The translations under genes and the position numbers were made by a program. The notes beneath the pieces are model-generated. The model saw nothing but the letters and a program-made list of their open reading frames with translations, was not told the origin of the DNA and did no database searches. Positions 33,511-45,512 of a stretch of 64,000 bases of DNA are shown here, one piece after another (the first letter of the stretch is position 1; each line of letters starts with the position of its first letter). The DNA lies in contig MU400616.1 of NCBI GenBank assembly GCA_022578965.1, forward strand, positions 62,001-126,000. Direction: 5' to 3'. This DNA comes from Xylaria sp. FL1777 (lineage: Eukaryota; Ascomycota; Sordariomycetes; Xylariales; Xylariaceae).

Positions 33511-35863
33511 CGCATTATTCCCGGAATGAATAAATAGGTAGGAAAATAAGTTATTGCTAGCAATTAGTTTAAAATGTAGTTATTGTAGTTCCTTCATTAA
33601 GCCAAGCGTCGCGATGTTCAGGATGGATGATGGAGGCGATGGGACGATGCTGATGATACATATCTCACAACCCTAGATCTCATGCAAAGGCGCGAGGGCT
33701 ACCCAGTTTAAAGCTGCAACTACTACCGCCCACTTTGGCCAAGTAAATACATATATAGTTTAAATATTGAAATGTTACGCTGCAAACTATTTCTTTACGA
33801 GCATACATTCCGAACACCCTTACAGTAGCACCATGGATCCCCAGCTAGTTCGGTAGCCAAGCGGATGGTTCATTAGCACTAATATGGCGCAGAGCAATGG
33901 TATATCTCTGAGAGCTATGGTTAACACACCTGAGAGACGGTGCTCTGGATCTTTCTTTGTTTTCTTACTATTTAACATGGGATACCTAGTCAACACATTC
34001 TCCCAAAACATTTGATATTCTGTATATTTCTCGTTCCTATAATAATTTCTTCAACGTGAACCATAGTTTCCTAGAAAATTAAGATCCAAAGGTATAATAT
34101 ATAACAAGGTGGTAATAATGCTTCCCTAGCACTCGGCTTGGGTTGTAATCTCTACATAGGGAAAGCCCCCAAAATCGTAGGATGCGATTTGCGAACTTGA
34201 GCACAGTTTTCAAAATCAGAGTACAAGACGAGATAGATATTCATTTTTATTTTGGCCAACAGCCAGCGTGACAGCCCTGTGGTAAGGAAATTGATGTATC
34301 AACAGACTCCAAGATGTAAGTCAGAGGCAGGGTCATGAATAAACTCTTTAACCTCCTTTTAATATATGTTTCTCGCACAAGAACATAGTCCGGCCTACGG
34401 TAAATGCAATTAATGGAGTATTCTGTGCAGTTGCCTGGGGAAAAACAAAGACGTTTTAGGTATAGCTTTGACTGTTCTAGATGTAATTTATAGACATCGC
34501 CGAGCTGTCTTTTGTTAGAGGTTGTACTTTACCAGTAAAAACCATAGCAAAGGCTCAGATAAGAGGACGATTCGGTCTTAAATAGTGAAAAATGACATGT
34601 TGCCCGTAGCTTTTTCTCTTTTCCCCCTGTAATGGAACTAATACTGTTGTGTCATTATAGTGCTGTCCAGTGACTACTAAGAAGGCTTCTGTAGGAACCT
34701 TTCACAGCAACCTTCTGATGGAGATGATGACGATCCCTGCTATTTAATACGGTAGTCTGGGGTTGCATAGGCTAGTGTAAGCATCTTCAGACACGCGTGG
34801 GGCGTACACTAAACAAGTGATCTCAGAGATCAACTATTGCATAATATAGAGTTGACAAGAGCATGATATACGTAGTATAGATCTATACTATGTATACCGA
34901 TAACATGCTCGGTACTTATTTGAATCCTGTTCCTGTCTAGTCATTGCTTCTCAGCAACTGCCGACAGCATTAAATAGTCGCACCACAAACATCTTTGCAG
35001 TAGTGTAACGTTAAGAGATGATAGCGTGTTCCTTCGTCTCGGACTACAGTGATCTATCCCTTAATGCCGAAACTAATAACGCTTAGAACCGCTTTAGAAG
35101 ATGGACCTTGAAAGACAACTCTAATCCAACAGCTTGGGTCACACAGACAGATGCTACTTAGACTCGTAACATGAGCTTCTCGTAACGCCTATTCCGCGGT
35201 GCCGTCAGTAGAGACGAGATGGGATCGTCGCGTTATTTCAATATATCTAAATAATGACATGACCCTAAGTAACGAACAATTAACCAACCACCATGTCCCA
35301 AAGGTGACCATGACGCAGCGTGCGACGAGATTGATATGCGAAAGAGACACTACTAATACATGTCAATTACCTATTGAGGGTAAAGATGTGGGATACGCAT
35401 CTTCCAGCATAAAGCTAGTAGCCTACAGTAGGTTAGTGGTTTGACTAGGTATACTCGAATGGCACTCCATAACTTGTTTCAAGGTGATCTACCATCTCTA
35501 TGGGTAACGATCCTCTCTCAGAAGAAATCCACTACAATTCGGCGGCAGTTCGGACTCGCCCCCTAATGCCTAATCTCAACACTGCAAGGATGCATTAGCT
35601 GTTTTATTCCCTGTTCTAAAGTCTAATCAGCTAATATACAAATATGACGCCTGTATCAGCAGACTAGATAGTTTCTTTTATAGTCAACATGGGTTTAAAT
35701 GTGAAATTTCATTCAGTCTTTGTATGACCACGCGCCGGTAGCGGTTGCGCCTACGCCGCGAAAAGCTCTTACTGAAATGTTCTCTCGTTGATAATGCTAT
35801 CGCTGGAATCGATGTGATTATACTGTTGCTGAATTGGAGTTGTGCACTCTTTACACCCCAAAA
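33511..35863. other. AT-rich intergenic region
   Basis: About 2.35 kb without a supported gene. It contains an 18-bp palindrome at 34873-34890 and many short open frames in AT-rich DNA. It looks like decayed or non-coding DNA, but no parent repeat is recognised. Confidence 0.45.
34873..34890. repeat. 18-bp perfect palindrome around AGATCT
   Basis: TAGTATAGA followed by its reverse complement TCTATACTA; no spacer. Function unknown. Confidence 0.8.
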
Positions 35864-37260
35864 ATGGTTCATCAGTATGTGCCGCCACCTCCTCTCCCGG
35901 CTGAGAATGGTGTACACGTCTGGAGAACGGCGATTGTTGTGCCGATCATCACCTTCTTTTTCGTTGCTACGCGGTTATATACGAGGTTATACGTGTTAAA
36001 AAGGCGGCCTAGTATTGACGATTGTACGTTCTCGTTGGTTTGTATTCTTCCCACTGGCTAACGAGGCAGCACAGACATTGTTGCCGCAACTATGGTCGTC
36101 AGTATCGCACATGGCACGTTAATAGGCATCGCTACGTACCATGGCATGGGTTTACACATATGGCAATTCACGCCCGAGTTGAATTCAGAGTACTATCTCT
36201 GGCTAGGCATATCATCACAGTTCTATACCGTCGGTCTAGCTGGTTTCAAGACTGCCTTGGTTCTTCTTTATCTGCAAACCTTTGGGCTTGTGAGCAAGAG
36301 ATTCAGAATAGCTTGCTACCTCACGCTATTTTATACAATTGGATATCTCACCGCGAATCTCTTACTAGAATTCCTGGGATGCTGGCCGATTGCGAAGAAA
36401 TGGCAACCAGACTTACCCGGCCACTGCAGTGAGTAATTCTCGCGATCATATTTTGCTCTCTTGGTTTAGCCTAGGAAGTCTCGTTTCCAGGACAAATTCG
36501 AGGTTTCCAACACTTTCAAACCCCTCGAGATGACCCTCGAGATGACAATTACTGACCACAAGTCTTGTAGTCAACCGAACTGCAGCTAATACAAGCTTCG
36601 GAATTGGCCATGTGACGAGTGATCTAATTATTGCAATCCTCCCTTTACCTCCGATATGGAATTTGACATTTCCAACAACTCGACAAAAAATTGGGCTGAG
36701 CCTCACCCTCTCCAGTGGTTTCATGTTCGTCGTCTCCTAATCCATAGTTTGTACTCTCTTGACTGAGCTATCAACTTACTAACAGGCGAGCCAGCGCATG
36801 GACCGTTGCCACCATTCGCTACGTAATATCAACATACGACCAGTTCACCTATGATCGGACGTGGTGGGCTGGTATCGGCTTCGCCTTTTCTATTTTGGAA
36901 CTCAACACCGGTTTGATTTGCGCCTGCGTCCCGACATTTGCTCCTCTCCTGTCTGTCTTGACTTTACCTCGTGTCTCTAACTTCATCACAAATTGGACAA
37001 CACGTACATCTAAGGTCTGGCAGAACAATACCGAGAAAACATCTTGGGAAGATCCCGAATACCATGGGTACCTCACGGCCGAACTACGTGAGACGGAGGG
37101 CCGGAACATACTAGAAAGTCGAGGACAAAGTGAGAGAACAACTATAACTCCCACTGCCTCGGCAGATATGGCAACTTTTAGTCCAGTTATGTCAGAGGAC
37201 GACATGCCTCTGTGTGATTTATCGGGCTTACAAGCCCTCGCCGAGCGTGGAAAATTTTAA
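35864..37260 (+). CDS. SAT4-type fungal rhodopsin-like integral membrane protein
   Basis: Seven-helix membrane protein of the fungal SAT4/rhodopsin-like family (relatives of Pth11-type receptors but without CFEM), 380 aa. Exons: 35864-36023, 36075-36428, 36571-36724, 36786-37260. Joins give DDYIVAATMVV, GHCINRTAANTSFGIG and SSGFMRASAWTV; the third donor is GTTCGT, weaker than the others, so that junction is least certain. Hydrophobic helices are visible at TAIVVPIITFFFVA, IVAATMVVSIAHGTLIGI, the WLGISSQFYTVGLAGFKTAL segment, YLTLFYTIGYLTANLLL, DLIIAILPLPPIW, the SLTLSSGF/AWTVATIRYVI segment and LELNTGLICACVPTFAPLL. Family signs are the Cys-Trp-Pro motif (LEFLGCWPIAKKW), LPLPPIWNL and the Glu-Leu-Asn-Thr-Gly motif in the last helix. 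The C-terminal 100 residues are hydrophilic and presumably cytosolic. No ligand can be named. Confidence 0.88.
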
Positions 37261-37961
37261 TGGCTGGTTTTACGTAATCGGCTGCTTCCTGCGCTGTTGT
37301 GACTTGCGCGGCCGAGAAAAACTAAAATACACAAATCCTTGCTAAAACTATTCTGAGCTCAGACTAGTCCATCGATACAACGTTCTTGAACCTATTTTAG
37401 GCTATGAAACAAACTTCTCAATGCTGTAAGTAGGCTACTGCGTAGGGAGGATCATACGTAGTATGGTATAAAGCTGTTTGACCAGCCAGAGCATCCTTCC
37501 TTATGCAAGGTACAGTAGCTTTGCACTGACGCAAGGTTCAGGGGTATGAGTGCGCGAGGAAGAATTTTCAGTTCTACTAATTAATAATTACCATCCACAC
37601 TACTACTCTTTATAGTATTGATCCGATCTGCACAGGTGATATTATAGCAGTAGTGTACACTACATAGACCGGGATAGCTGGTATGATGAAAAAACATATC
37701 TAAGATCCTATGTCGAGAGACCTTTCTTATGTTGCCATGCTACAAATAAACCATAGAAAGAACAGCACACATACATATGTATAGATAGATAGATAGAGAC
37801 TAAGCTAAAAAGGAGTTTAGGGTCATTCGCACTAATAGTAGTAATCTAACCAGATCCTAATACATATCAATCAATAATGTCAGTCACATTTTCGAAGTGC
37901 AGTTCCCATCCAGCCTAGCAGAACCCATTGCTCGCTATTATGTACTCAACCACCATCACAG
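37261..37961. other. Convergent intergenic region
   Basis: AT-rich spacer between the SAT4-like gene and the acetyltransferase; a short (ATAG)n run lies at about 37781-37796. No gene seen. Confidence 0.5.
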
Positions 37962-38459
37962 TCACGGAAGCGGGCTCGCGAAGCACTCAGCATCAATCTC
38001 ATTGCCCTTGCCCCAGCGAAAAACCGTAGTGGCGTAGTGTTCCCAGCCTAGGTGGCGATACAGCCGAATTGCATCCTGGTCCTTGACGAGAGCAAGGATG
38101 AGAAGACGCTTTCCTTTACTACGCGCTTCTTCTTCGACAGTCCGTATGAGCTTAGTCGCAGCGCCGCGTCCACGTCTTTCCGGATGTACGAAGAGTCGCC
38201 CGAGGACCATGACATCTGCCTGGGGATATCTCTCCAGCCACAACGCGACGTTGACGTAGGTCTCGCGCGCCTTGTTCATCGCCACATGTCCGATGATGAC
38301 GCCGTTGTCTTCCGCTACCCAGGCTTGATCGTCTGTTCGCAACTCCTCAAGGGCGTTCTCGACGCCGCCGACGGGGTACCCGCTGGTGTGGTAGACGGCT
38401 GTCATTATTTCCACACATGCTGCCAGGTCTTCATCTTTTCGGAGTCGTATTACGGCCAT
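37962..38459 (-). CDS. GNAT-family N-acetyltransferase
   Basis: Single-exon 165-aa protein, full length for a lone GNAT domain, expected to use acetyl-CoA. Motif A is clear: RLFVHPERRGRGAATKLI, with the R/Q-x-x-G-x-G/A pyrophosphate loop as RRGRGA. It is preceded by strand VMVLGRLFV and followed by LLILALVKDQDAIRLYRHLGW, the usual motif B with the conserved aromatic region. The WVAEDNGVIIGHVAM strand pair is typical of the N-terminal half. Residues 1-10 start the fold at once, supporting this ATG. Substrate unknown; relatives include small-molecule acetylases as well as protein acetylases. There is no operon-like context. Confidence 0.88.
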   Translation of the reverse strand: MAVIRLRKDEDLAACVEIMTAVYHTSGYPVGGVENALEELRTDDQAWVAEDNGVIIGHVAMNKARETYVNVALWLERYPQADVMVLGRLFVHPERRGRGAATKLIRTVEEEARSKGKRLLILALVKDQDAIRLYRHLGWEHYATTVFRWGKGNEIDAECFASPLP

Positions 38460-39127
38460 CTGAAAGGAAGGGCCTTTAAACCTTTTAATTGTAGCTAGTA
38501 TGGCCGTAGTTCGTTGTTTGTCCAGATGAGTGAAAGTAACGATGTACCATAAATTTTCCCCAGTGTTGTAATTCTTTTCGCTTTGGCGGAGTCATCAATA
38601 GGCAGCTACTTTAAGTAGACTAGGAGGGTAAAAAACACCGGTTGAGGTTTACTTACTAAGCGTGCATTTATACGGATTATCACGTAATTTTGGGATTGAA
38701 AGTCGTTAGTTAAATAGACAATTAATCAATAAAAATACCACACATAGTGCCTTTGCTTCACCTCAGTCGTTCCGTTAGAAATGAGAGCATTACCTATTTT
38801 TTTTATTAAGACTAACTATATAACCTAGCGTGCCGTTATAAGTACCATGTGTTGATTCAAACATAATTATGGCTAAAATCATGTACATGAAGCGTGGAGT
38901 TAAGCCGTATATATTTCAGAGTATTCATCCTAGTATAGCGTCGTCTTAGATGTCTTCGCCAATGATCTCTTCAATCAAAGCTGTTCAAGGTTTTTCTGTT
39001 CTTGATCTTAATAAGATCGAACGTATTTTATCCTACTCCTTACTATTGGCCTTGCAAGGTAAAGATAGCCAACCACAATTTGGATCGAGCTCTGGGGTAG
39101 AGTGATAATGGCGGTGTCTTTAACATC
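38460..39127. other. AT-rich intergenic region
   Basis: No supported gene between the acetyltransferase start and the NLR 3' end (the GNAT promoter region lies here). Confidence 0.5.
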
Positions 39128-42100
39128 TTATGCCCCTCCTTTATCATCACCCCCAACCACAGTTGGCACAGTCTTCCGCAGCTCGAAAGTCCCATGCCAC
39201 AACGACCGATTGCAGCCCCAAGTGCCCTTCATTATTCCTGAGGCAGCGTCAAGTTTACCACGATACAGCCAGCCCAGCGTACGATAGAGCTTAACAAACC
39301 ATATGACGCCGATGGGGTCGACAAACCCGTAGAAATGGAACGGGCCGACCTTGTCTTCCTCGTCCTTGTTGTAGAATTCCAAGGTTGGTGATTCGACTTG
39401 GTCCTCGGTAGCGCCGCTTATGTGGATCGACATCGGGTTCTGGTTACCTTTCAGCCAGCTGAGATGCTGAACGTGCCCGCTCCACTCGCCAACGATGGCG
39501 CTCCGGATCTGGGAGGGTCTCATTGTCGGTTCGACTCTATCCCGAGATAGTAGTAGGGACGGGCGGCGATTGATACCTAGACTGAGGTCGACCATGTGTC
39601 GTTTGACGAAGTCTAGGCTTCGCTGGCCGCCCCTGACCGCGAGATCTATCGGCGTGGACCCGATCTTGTCCTCGATTATGAGACCCGCGCCCTTGCTGAC
39701 TAGGAAACCCGCCACTTCCATGTGGCCGTAGGAGAGCGCGTGGTGCAGACATGTCCGGCCGTTACCATCTTTACTGTTCACATCTACTCCCCTTCGCACG
39801 AGCAGCTGGACTGTGGAGGATGCTCCGCATGCACTAGCAACTCGCAGTGCCTCTGTCAGGTCGTCTTTACTGTACTTCTCAGATGAGCTTGCCAGGGCTT
39901 TTTCCACGGCATCATAATCTTTTGCAAGAATGAGACATGCGAGGCTATCGGTTCTCGGGGTGGCACTATTGTCGTTGGCTGCTCGGAAACAACCCCGCTC
40001 AACAAATAACTTGGCAAGATCAGGATGGCCACATTCAAGGGCCGCGTCGTATAAAGTGTTCTGATCCTCTTCGGACGTATAGTAGACAGCCGTCCCCGAG
40101 TCGAGAAGTAATTGGATAACTGCTTTATGGTTATTGACTGTGGCGATATGGAGAGGGCTATGTTTCCCCCAGAACACCTCATTAGGACCTTTCGAATATT
40201 CGAGGAGGTACTTGAAATTGTCTACCTTTCCGTAGCGAGCAGCTACTAGGATCGGTGTAAGACCGTCGTCGTCGCTTACCCTCACATCCGCACCAACGTC
40301 CATCAGCATCCTCAGTGCGTCTGGCCTCTCTCGCGCTGCAGCTTGGTGAATGGCCATCCAGCCTCCACGTATCTTTTGGTTTATATCAACTCCTTTTTCG
40401 AGAAGTCTCTTGATCAGTTCGGTTCCTTCGATCGAGTATAGAGCTTGTAGAAGCAGCGGAGGCGGTTCAGACGGGTCTTGAGCGTCAGCTATCGAGACAC
40501 CAGCGTCAAGTAGATAACATGCTAGATCTTCGTTTCCTTCTAGGACGGCAAAATGGATAGCTCGCAAGTGCAGTGAATCTGATATCTCCATGTCGATGCC
40601 TCGAGAATGCAAGACTTGAACCACCTGTTTCCAACCTGCTTGGCATGCGAAATGTAATGCCGAGTCGCCATGCTCAGTCTGAGCATTAATAGGAGCCCCA
40701 GCATCTAGTAGCGCGTTGATGATTTCAACATCGCCCCGGTGAGCCGCAAAATGAAGCGCTGTACTGCCGTGCCCGTTCACCGCACAGACATCTGCCCCGG
40801 CGGTGATCAAGATCTTGGTAATCTCAATAGTTGAGCTACTGGCTGCAGCCATAAGGGCCGTTAGGAAGTGCCCTCCCTCCTGGTTGACATTTGCTTTGCG
40901 GCTGATCAAATGCTTTACTATTGCCTCATGATTTCCCACTACAGCAGCCTGAAGCGGGTAACCATACTGGCCGCCGGTGCAATTGCAGTCGAGTCCCTGG
41001 TCCTCTAGCCACCGAACGATTTCCTCGATGCCAAGGAGCGACGCATAATAGAGCGGATTTTGTACCGCTGAAATCTTCACTAATTCCGAGCCGCTGTTAT
41101 TGGCGCTGCTAACCTTTTCCTTTTCGTCTTCGGCAATTTGACGATCTTCATTACAAGTAGCGGTGCCGCCACTGCTGCTGTCGGATTGACTACTGTCGTT
41201 TGTAGTCACAGTTTCTGAATTGATGTTGTCGTCTGATCTTGCCGTTGTACCACCTAACTTCCACTCGTCGTTTAGCTTGAGTTCCATTACCGGACTCCAA
41301 ACTTTCCAGCTTCCCGTGGATGGATGGAAGACCCTCTTTGTTCGAGCGATAGTCTCGGCTGGAGGTTCAATCTTTTTCTTGTAGCTATGAAAGTACCAAG
41401 CCCAGGCAGCATAGGACAAGAAAGGGTATAATTGTTTGTCTGCCACGGAACCGGAAAAAATGGGAAGACTGAGATAACGGAGACAGATGTGCGAGAGTCT
41501 CGTCTCCTCTTCAGCTACCTGAATACGCCCACTAGATCCTACGAGATGACTGGCATCTGGTAGGCTGAAGATGTACTCCTTCACCGAGAAGTGGACTAGA
41601 TGCACAGTACGGTTCGCTAAAGGCTCCTCAGAGCTGGTTGCTCGAAGTTGGATTAGAGATCCGCACCGCGCTAGGATCATCGCATCAACATACTTTTCAT
41701 CAACAAAAGTTGTGTCCCAAGCATCTGGTAGCCTGTCCCTCGGATAAACAGTCGTATTGTCAGCCATTTCTGAAACTGCGAGAGCTTCGGCTAGTTCCTT
41801 GACTTGGAGAGGTCGTACCGCGAATAGAACCCATCGTAAGATGGCGAAAGCCGCTGACCTTGGTCTTTGTGATAACTTCTGAATTCTCTCCAGCTCTCTC
41901 GAATATGCCTCACTGACGCCCGCGGGCATCTCATTAATGGTCTCTTGCAATTGACTGGCGTTTTGATCGGGAGAGATTTCGTTCTCCAGAAGCTTGATCC
42001 AGAGGAACATCCCCTCACTCTTAATGGCTGCATTTTTTGCGAGGCTGTCTCTCATCTCGAAGTCTTTATTTGGCAATCTCCTGTTCACCATGTCCTCGGA

Positions 42101-43801
42101 AAATGAGCTTATATCCGCCTCCGTATCCTTGGCCGTGATGCCGTATTCTGTCATCTCTAGGTTGCTGTATTTGACAACATTTCCATCAAGGTATTCTCGA
42201 ATGTCTGCAACATCTCTACTCACCACTAACACTCGGAAATCCGTCTTAGGGAGGTGCGTAACCAACTCCTTCAAGAACAGATTACGTGGGTCTTTTGTGT
42301 GGTACTTGGTTCCAGAGTCGACATGAGTGCACTCATCAAATCCATCTACAACTAGGGTGTATCCTAATTGGTTCTGCCCAATCAGGACAAATAGTTCCCA
42401 GAGCTCAAGCTGAGATAGTATCTGGTTTTTGGCAGCCCTTTGGGCGAATGCAGACTCTATGAGTTCCACGACCTTGACGTCTTGGTCCAACAACTGTGCA
42501 ATCCAGGCTCTCAAAATGGCATAGGGGTCCTGCGTCAGCCGATTTTCCGCTACGCAGAAGAAAAGCGCCGTGGACTTCGATTCGGCTCGGTTAAGATCCT
42601 GTATAATCCATGCAGACGCGATGGTTTTCCCAAAGCCGGGTGGGCCATGTAGCCAGAATAGTTTCGCCTTTGTTGAGTCTTTAGATCTCCAGGCCTTCAG
42701 CTCGTTCAACTGCAAGATCTACTCGCAAGTACCATCGTGGCGGTATTTCAAGGCATTCTCATATGTATTTCGCGTGTCGACACCGTTAATCCATGCTGCT
42801 AACTGCAACTGCCTGTCTTCCAACTTCTTCTCTGACTGGTAGGCGCTATTGCGCAGTAAGGTCATGATATCGGATAATGAGCTGCCCATACACTCATTCT
42901 GGACGAGACAGCAGAGCCTAAATACGGCATTCTCATGCTGCTCGATTATTAACACTGGACTTTCTACAATTATTTTGGGAGTTTGGAGAGCAGCTTTGAA
43001 TCGCCGCTCTTAGCGTAGTTGCTATGTCAGCCGAAGTGATAAGTTATTGGAAGGGGTTGCAGTGAGACTGACTGATGGTCCGTTGCCTATAGTAAGAATG
43101 CGCTTTGGCTAAGAACTCGAGTACGGCTCTATAGAGCTTCACAAGGGCAATTGATAACTGTCTAGTGAGCACTGATCTGCGAATGAGGACTCGTGTCTCA
43201 AGCTCAGTGTAGGTAGCGATGACATTGGAAACCTTCTCTATACCTTCGAGCATGTTGCCGAAGGTTTCGCAATCGTTTACGGCCATCTGTGCAGTCCACT
43301 TAGAGGATATCGAGGCAACAAGAAGTTCACATTACCGCTTTGACATACCTGGAGAAAGAATCTGATCACAGCCCATGGCAAGGCAGCATGGACAGGGTCG
43401 TATTGGACGGCAGTATCACCAACCTCCTTGAACTTGTTCACCCAGCTAATGATTTTCCCCAATAGGTCTTGAATCTTGACGGCCTCCCCAAACTTGTTGA
43501 TGAAAAGATCCCATTGTTTCTGCTCGCACTCTTGCTTTGCCTCTCCCACCATTTGTACAAGTTTCGATGGCGTAGGAGTCGAAGCACCCTCGGCAAATCC
43601 AAGAGCAATTTGGTCGGTTTCGCCTAACGACTCGAAAGCGACATCCCATAATGACGTCTCCGGGGTCTAATGAGCAAGGTACATAATCAGCTTTAGCAAG
43701 TGATGCATTTACTAGAGAGGTGCGACGGCACTAACGCTATCATCGAGTGACCAGAAAGATAGGTCTAGGTCCAGATTGTCTTCGTCGACCTTGTCGGTCA
43801 T
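39128..43801 (-). pseudogene. NACHT-ankyrin NLR-like (STAND) gene with in-frame TAG
   Basis: Fungal NOD-like signalling protein. Minus-strand exons: 43801-43736, 43666-43349, 43286-43073, 43008-39128 (introns 69, 62 and 64 nt), 1492 codons plus the terminal stop. Residues 25-290 match the NACHT_N domain of NWD-type NTPases (ESPVLIIEQHENAVFRL). The NACHT ATPase follows, with Walker A GPPGFGKT at 321-328 and Walker B LVVDGFDEC. About a dozen ankyrin repeats fill the middle (STALHFAAHRGD and similar). A C-terminal Trp/Gly-rich domain covers roughly 1362-1480. Codon 296 (42721-42719) is TAG, where the family has Trp in the GTCEW motif. The downstream frame has no ATG before Walker A, so re-initiation could not restore the ATPase; only a 295-aa N-terminal fragment would be made. 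All else is intact, so the break is recent, polymorphic, or a sequencing error. A 13-nt splice across the TAG is too short. Confidence 0.85.
42719..42721 (-). other. Premature TAG in NLR gene
   Basis: Minus-strand context GGT ACT TGC GAG TAG ATC. Family consensus is GTCEWI, so TGG to TAG is inferred. On the plus strand this is C to T at 42720 in a CpA dinucleotide, the preferred target of repeat-induced point mutation. Confidence 0.8.
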
Positions 43802-45512
43802 AGTGGAGTTGTGCCGCTCATAAGATAAACGAGACTAGAACATTTCAGGTGCCTTAAGTAAATTCGATAAGGTGTTATCTGAGACTCTAATGAAAGTCAA
43901 CTCTATTCCCGCGTGTTCAGTTGGTGCGATGGATTGGTTGTGCGAGCGAAGGCAAATCGTAGAAGCTCCGCGCCTCATATATTCGACTATCCAGAAGATA
44001 GACTTATTACACGTTGCATATATATCCTATGGAATTGGTGCATTGCCTTCTCCAGCAGTTGGTGCTCTCGCTGAGACAAGAGAGGGAGTCCAGCTGCATA
44101 AGTCGAACATGTTCGATGGCGATGTCAAAACAGGAGGATCTGCAGTCGGAGAAGATAGAACATGTGGGACAGTCGCACCGCCACGATGAGTTAACAGGGG
44201 TATTCGTACCTTCGGCTCGGCGACCTACTACTACGCATGTTAGTTATTATTAGAACAATCGAGAAATGGTCAAATGGCTTAAGTGTTAGAAGACAGCAGT
44301 AGCTCCTAATTTCGCAATTCGTATAGATAACTAGATTAAGAGCGTGTGAATTCATGATAAACACTACCTAATCACCTTGGGGGGTGTCTCTGTCTGTTCC
44401 TTGTAATTGTTATATTAAAGGTGTAATAGAAATGGGATGCTCGAGCAACTGACTCACATTGGCGTTTCCTAAGAGCGAAGCGAGCCAAAGAAAAGAGAAG
44501 ACATATGAGATCGTCGAACAAATCCTACAGCAGCCACGAAAACTGAACATCACATATTGAGACGACGTCGCAATCGGTGTCTTAGAAGCTAGATGCAAAA
44601 GAGAAGACTCGATATTACTATTGTTCAGTTGTTAGTTGGGATTTGAACATTTTTCAGAGGAAGAACTATAACTTGAAGTCTCCGCGGTCCTATTAATTGC
44701 GGTTGGACAAGATAGCCTTTAATGGGAGTAAGGCGTGGTCATTTCTTGGAATGAAGTAGGCTTCTTCCAACGTTCTTAGATTTCGGTATTAAAGTTCTGA
44801 TCTCCGAAGGTAGGCATGTACGAGCGCGATGTCGACCCTGCACAGGCGGAAGCAGAAATTGAGGCTAGTTGCATTGACATAAACGAGAAGATCTTGCCGA
44901 TATTGTCGTCTTTAGGGTATCTTATCACATTTCTTCGAGAGTATCGAGTAGCGAAGGAGATAATAGATTTGTACCTAATACCAAGAGACGAGATATTACT
45001 TGATTACGGTTCAACATGCCGTCGTGTCATTCGCAACAAGCGCGTCCTGCAAGAAACATAGTGACCTCATTCTGGGGAGAGCACTGCCAATTCCATATAC
45101 AAGGTAGTAGTAAGACATTCTCTGACTCTTTGTATGAAATTAAGTCAGCTTGAGACCTCCTTCGAAGGTGGATGGGGCCTATGATACCTACATAGCAAGA
45201 GCTCAAGGAGTATTATAGTATCACTTGTTCTGGTTGTAAATAATAATACTATAAGAATAACAAAAATCGAAAGCGCGGGTAGAATGACTTGCTTAGTGAA
45301 TGCACAATTACTGGCATCATTGTTTGTAGTTTGATTAAAGGGTCTCGGCTTGAGGGTCCCTATTATCGTAAATGCTTTTCCTTTTTACTCCATGCCTTGC
45401 GGTGGCTATATAATGCAACGCCAACCGACAGAAGAACTTTGTTATGTTACATCAACACATCAGAACTCCGACACGCCAGTAGAATAGTCCATCACCAACA
45501 GCAGGGTGCTTC
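43802..45512. other. Intergenic region upstream of NLR
   Basis: 1.7 kb between the NLR start and the 3' end of Nup133. An 81-codon plus frame at 44816-45061 starts with ATG and reads as a helical, acidic N-terminal segment, but it has no recognised family and no neighbour exon I could join. Nothing else is supported. Confidence 0.45.

Noticed and set aside
42707..42721. A mini-intron removing the TAG in the NLR gene (GTAGATCTTGCAG)
   Set aside because: It would be 13 nt, far below the size a spliceosome can remove, and removing it would shift the frame of an otherwise intact downstream ORF.
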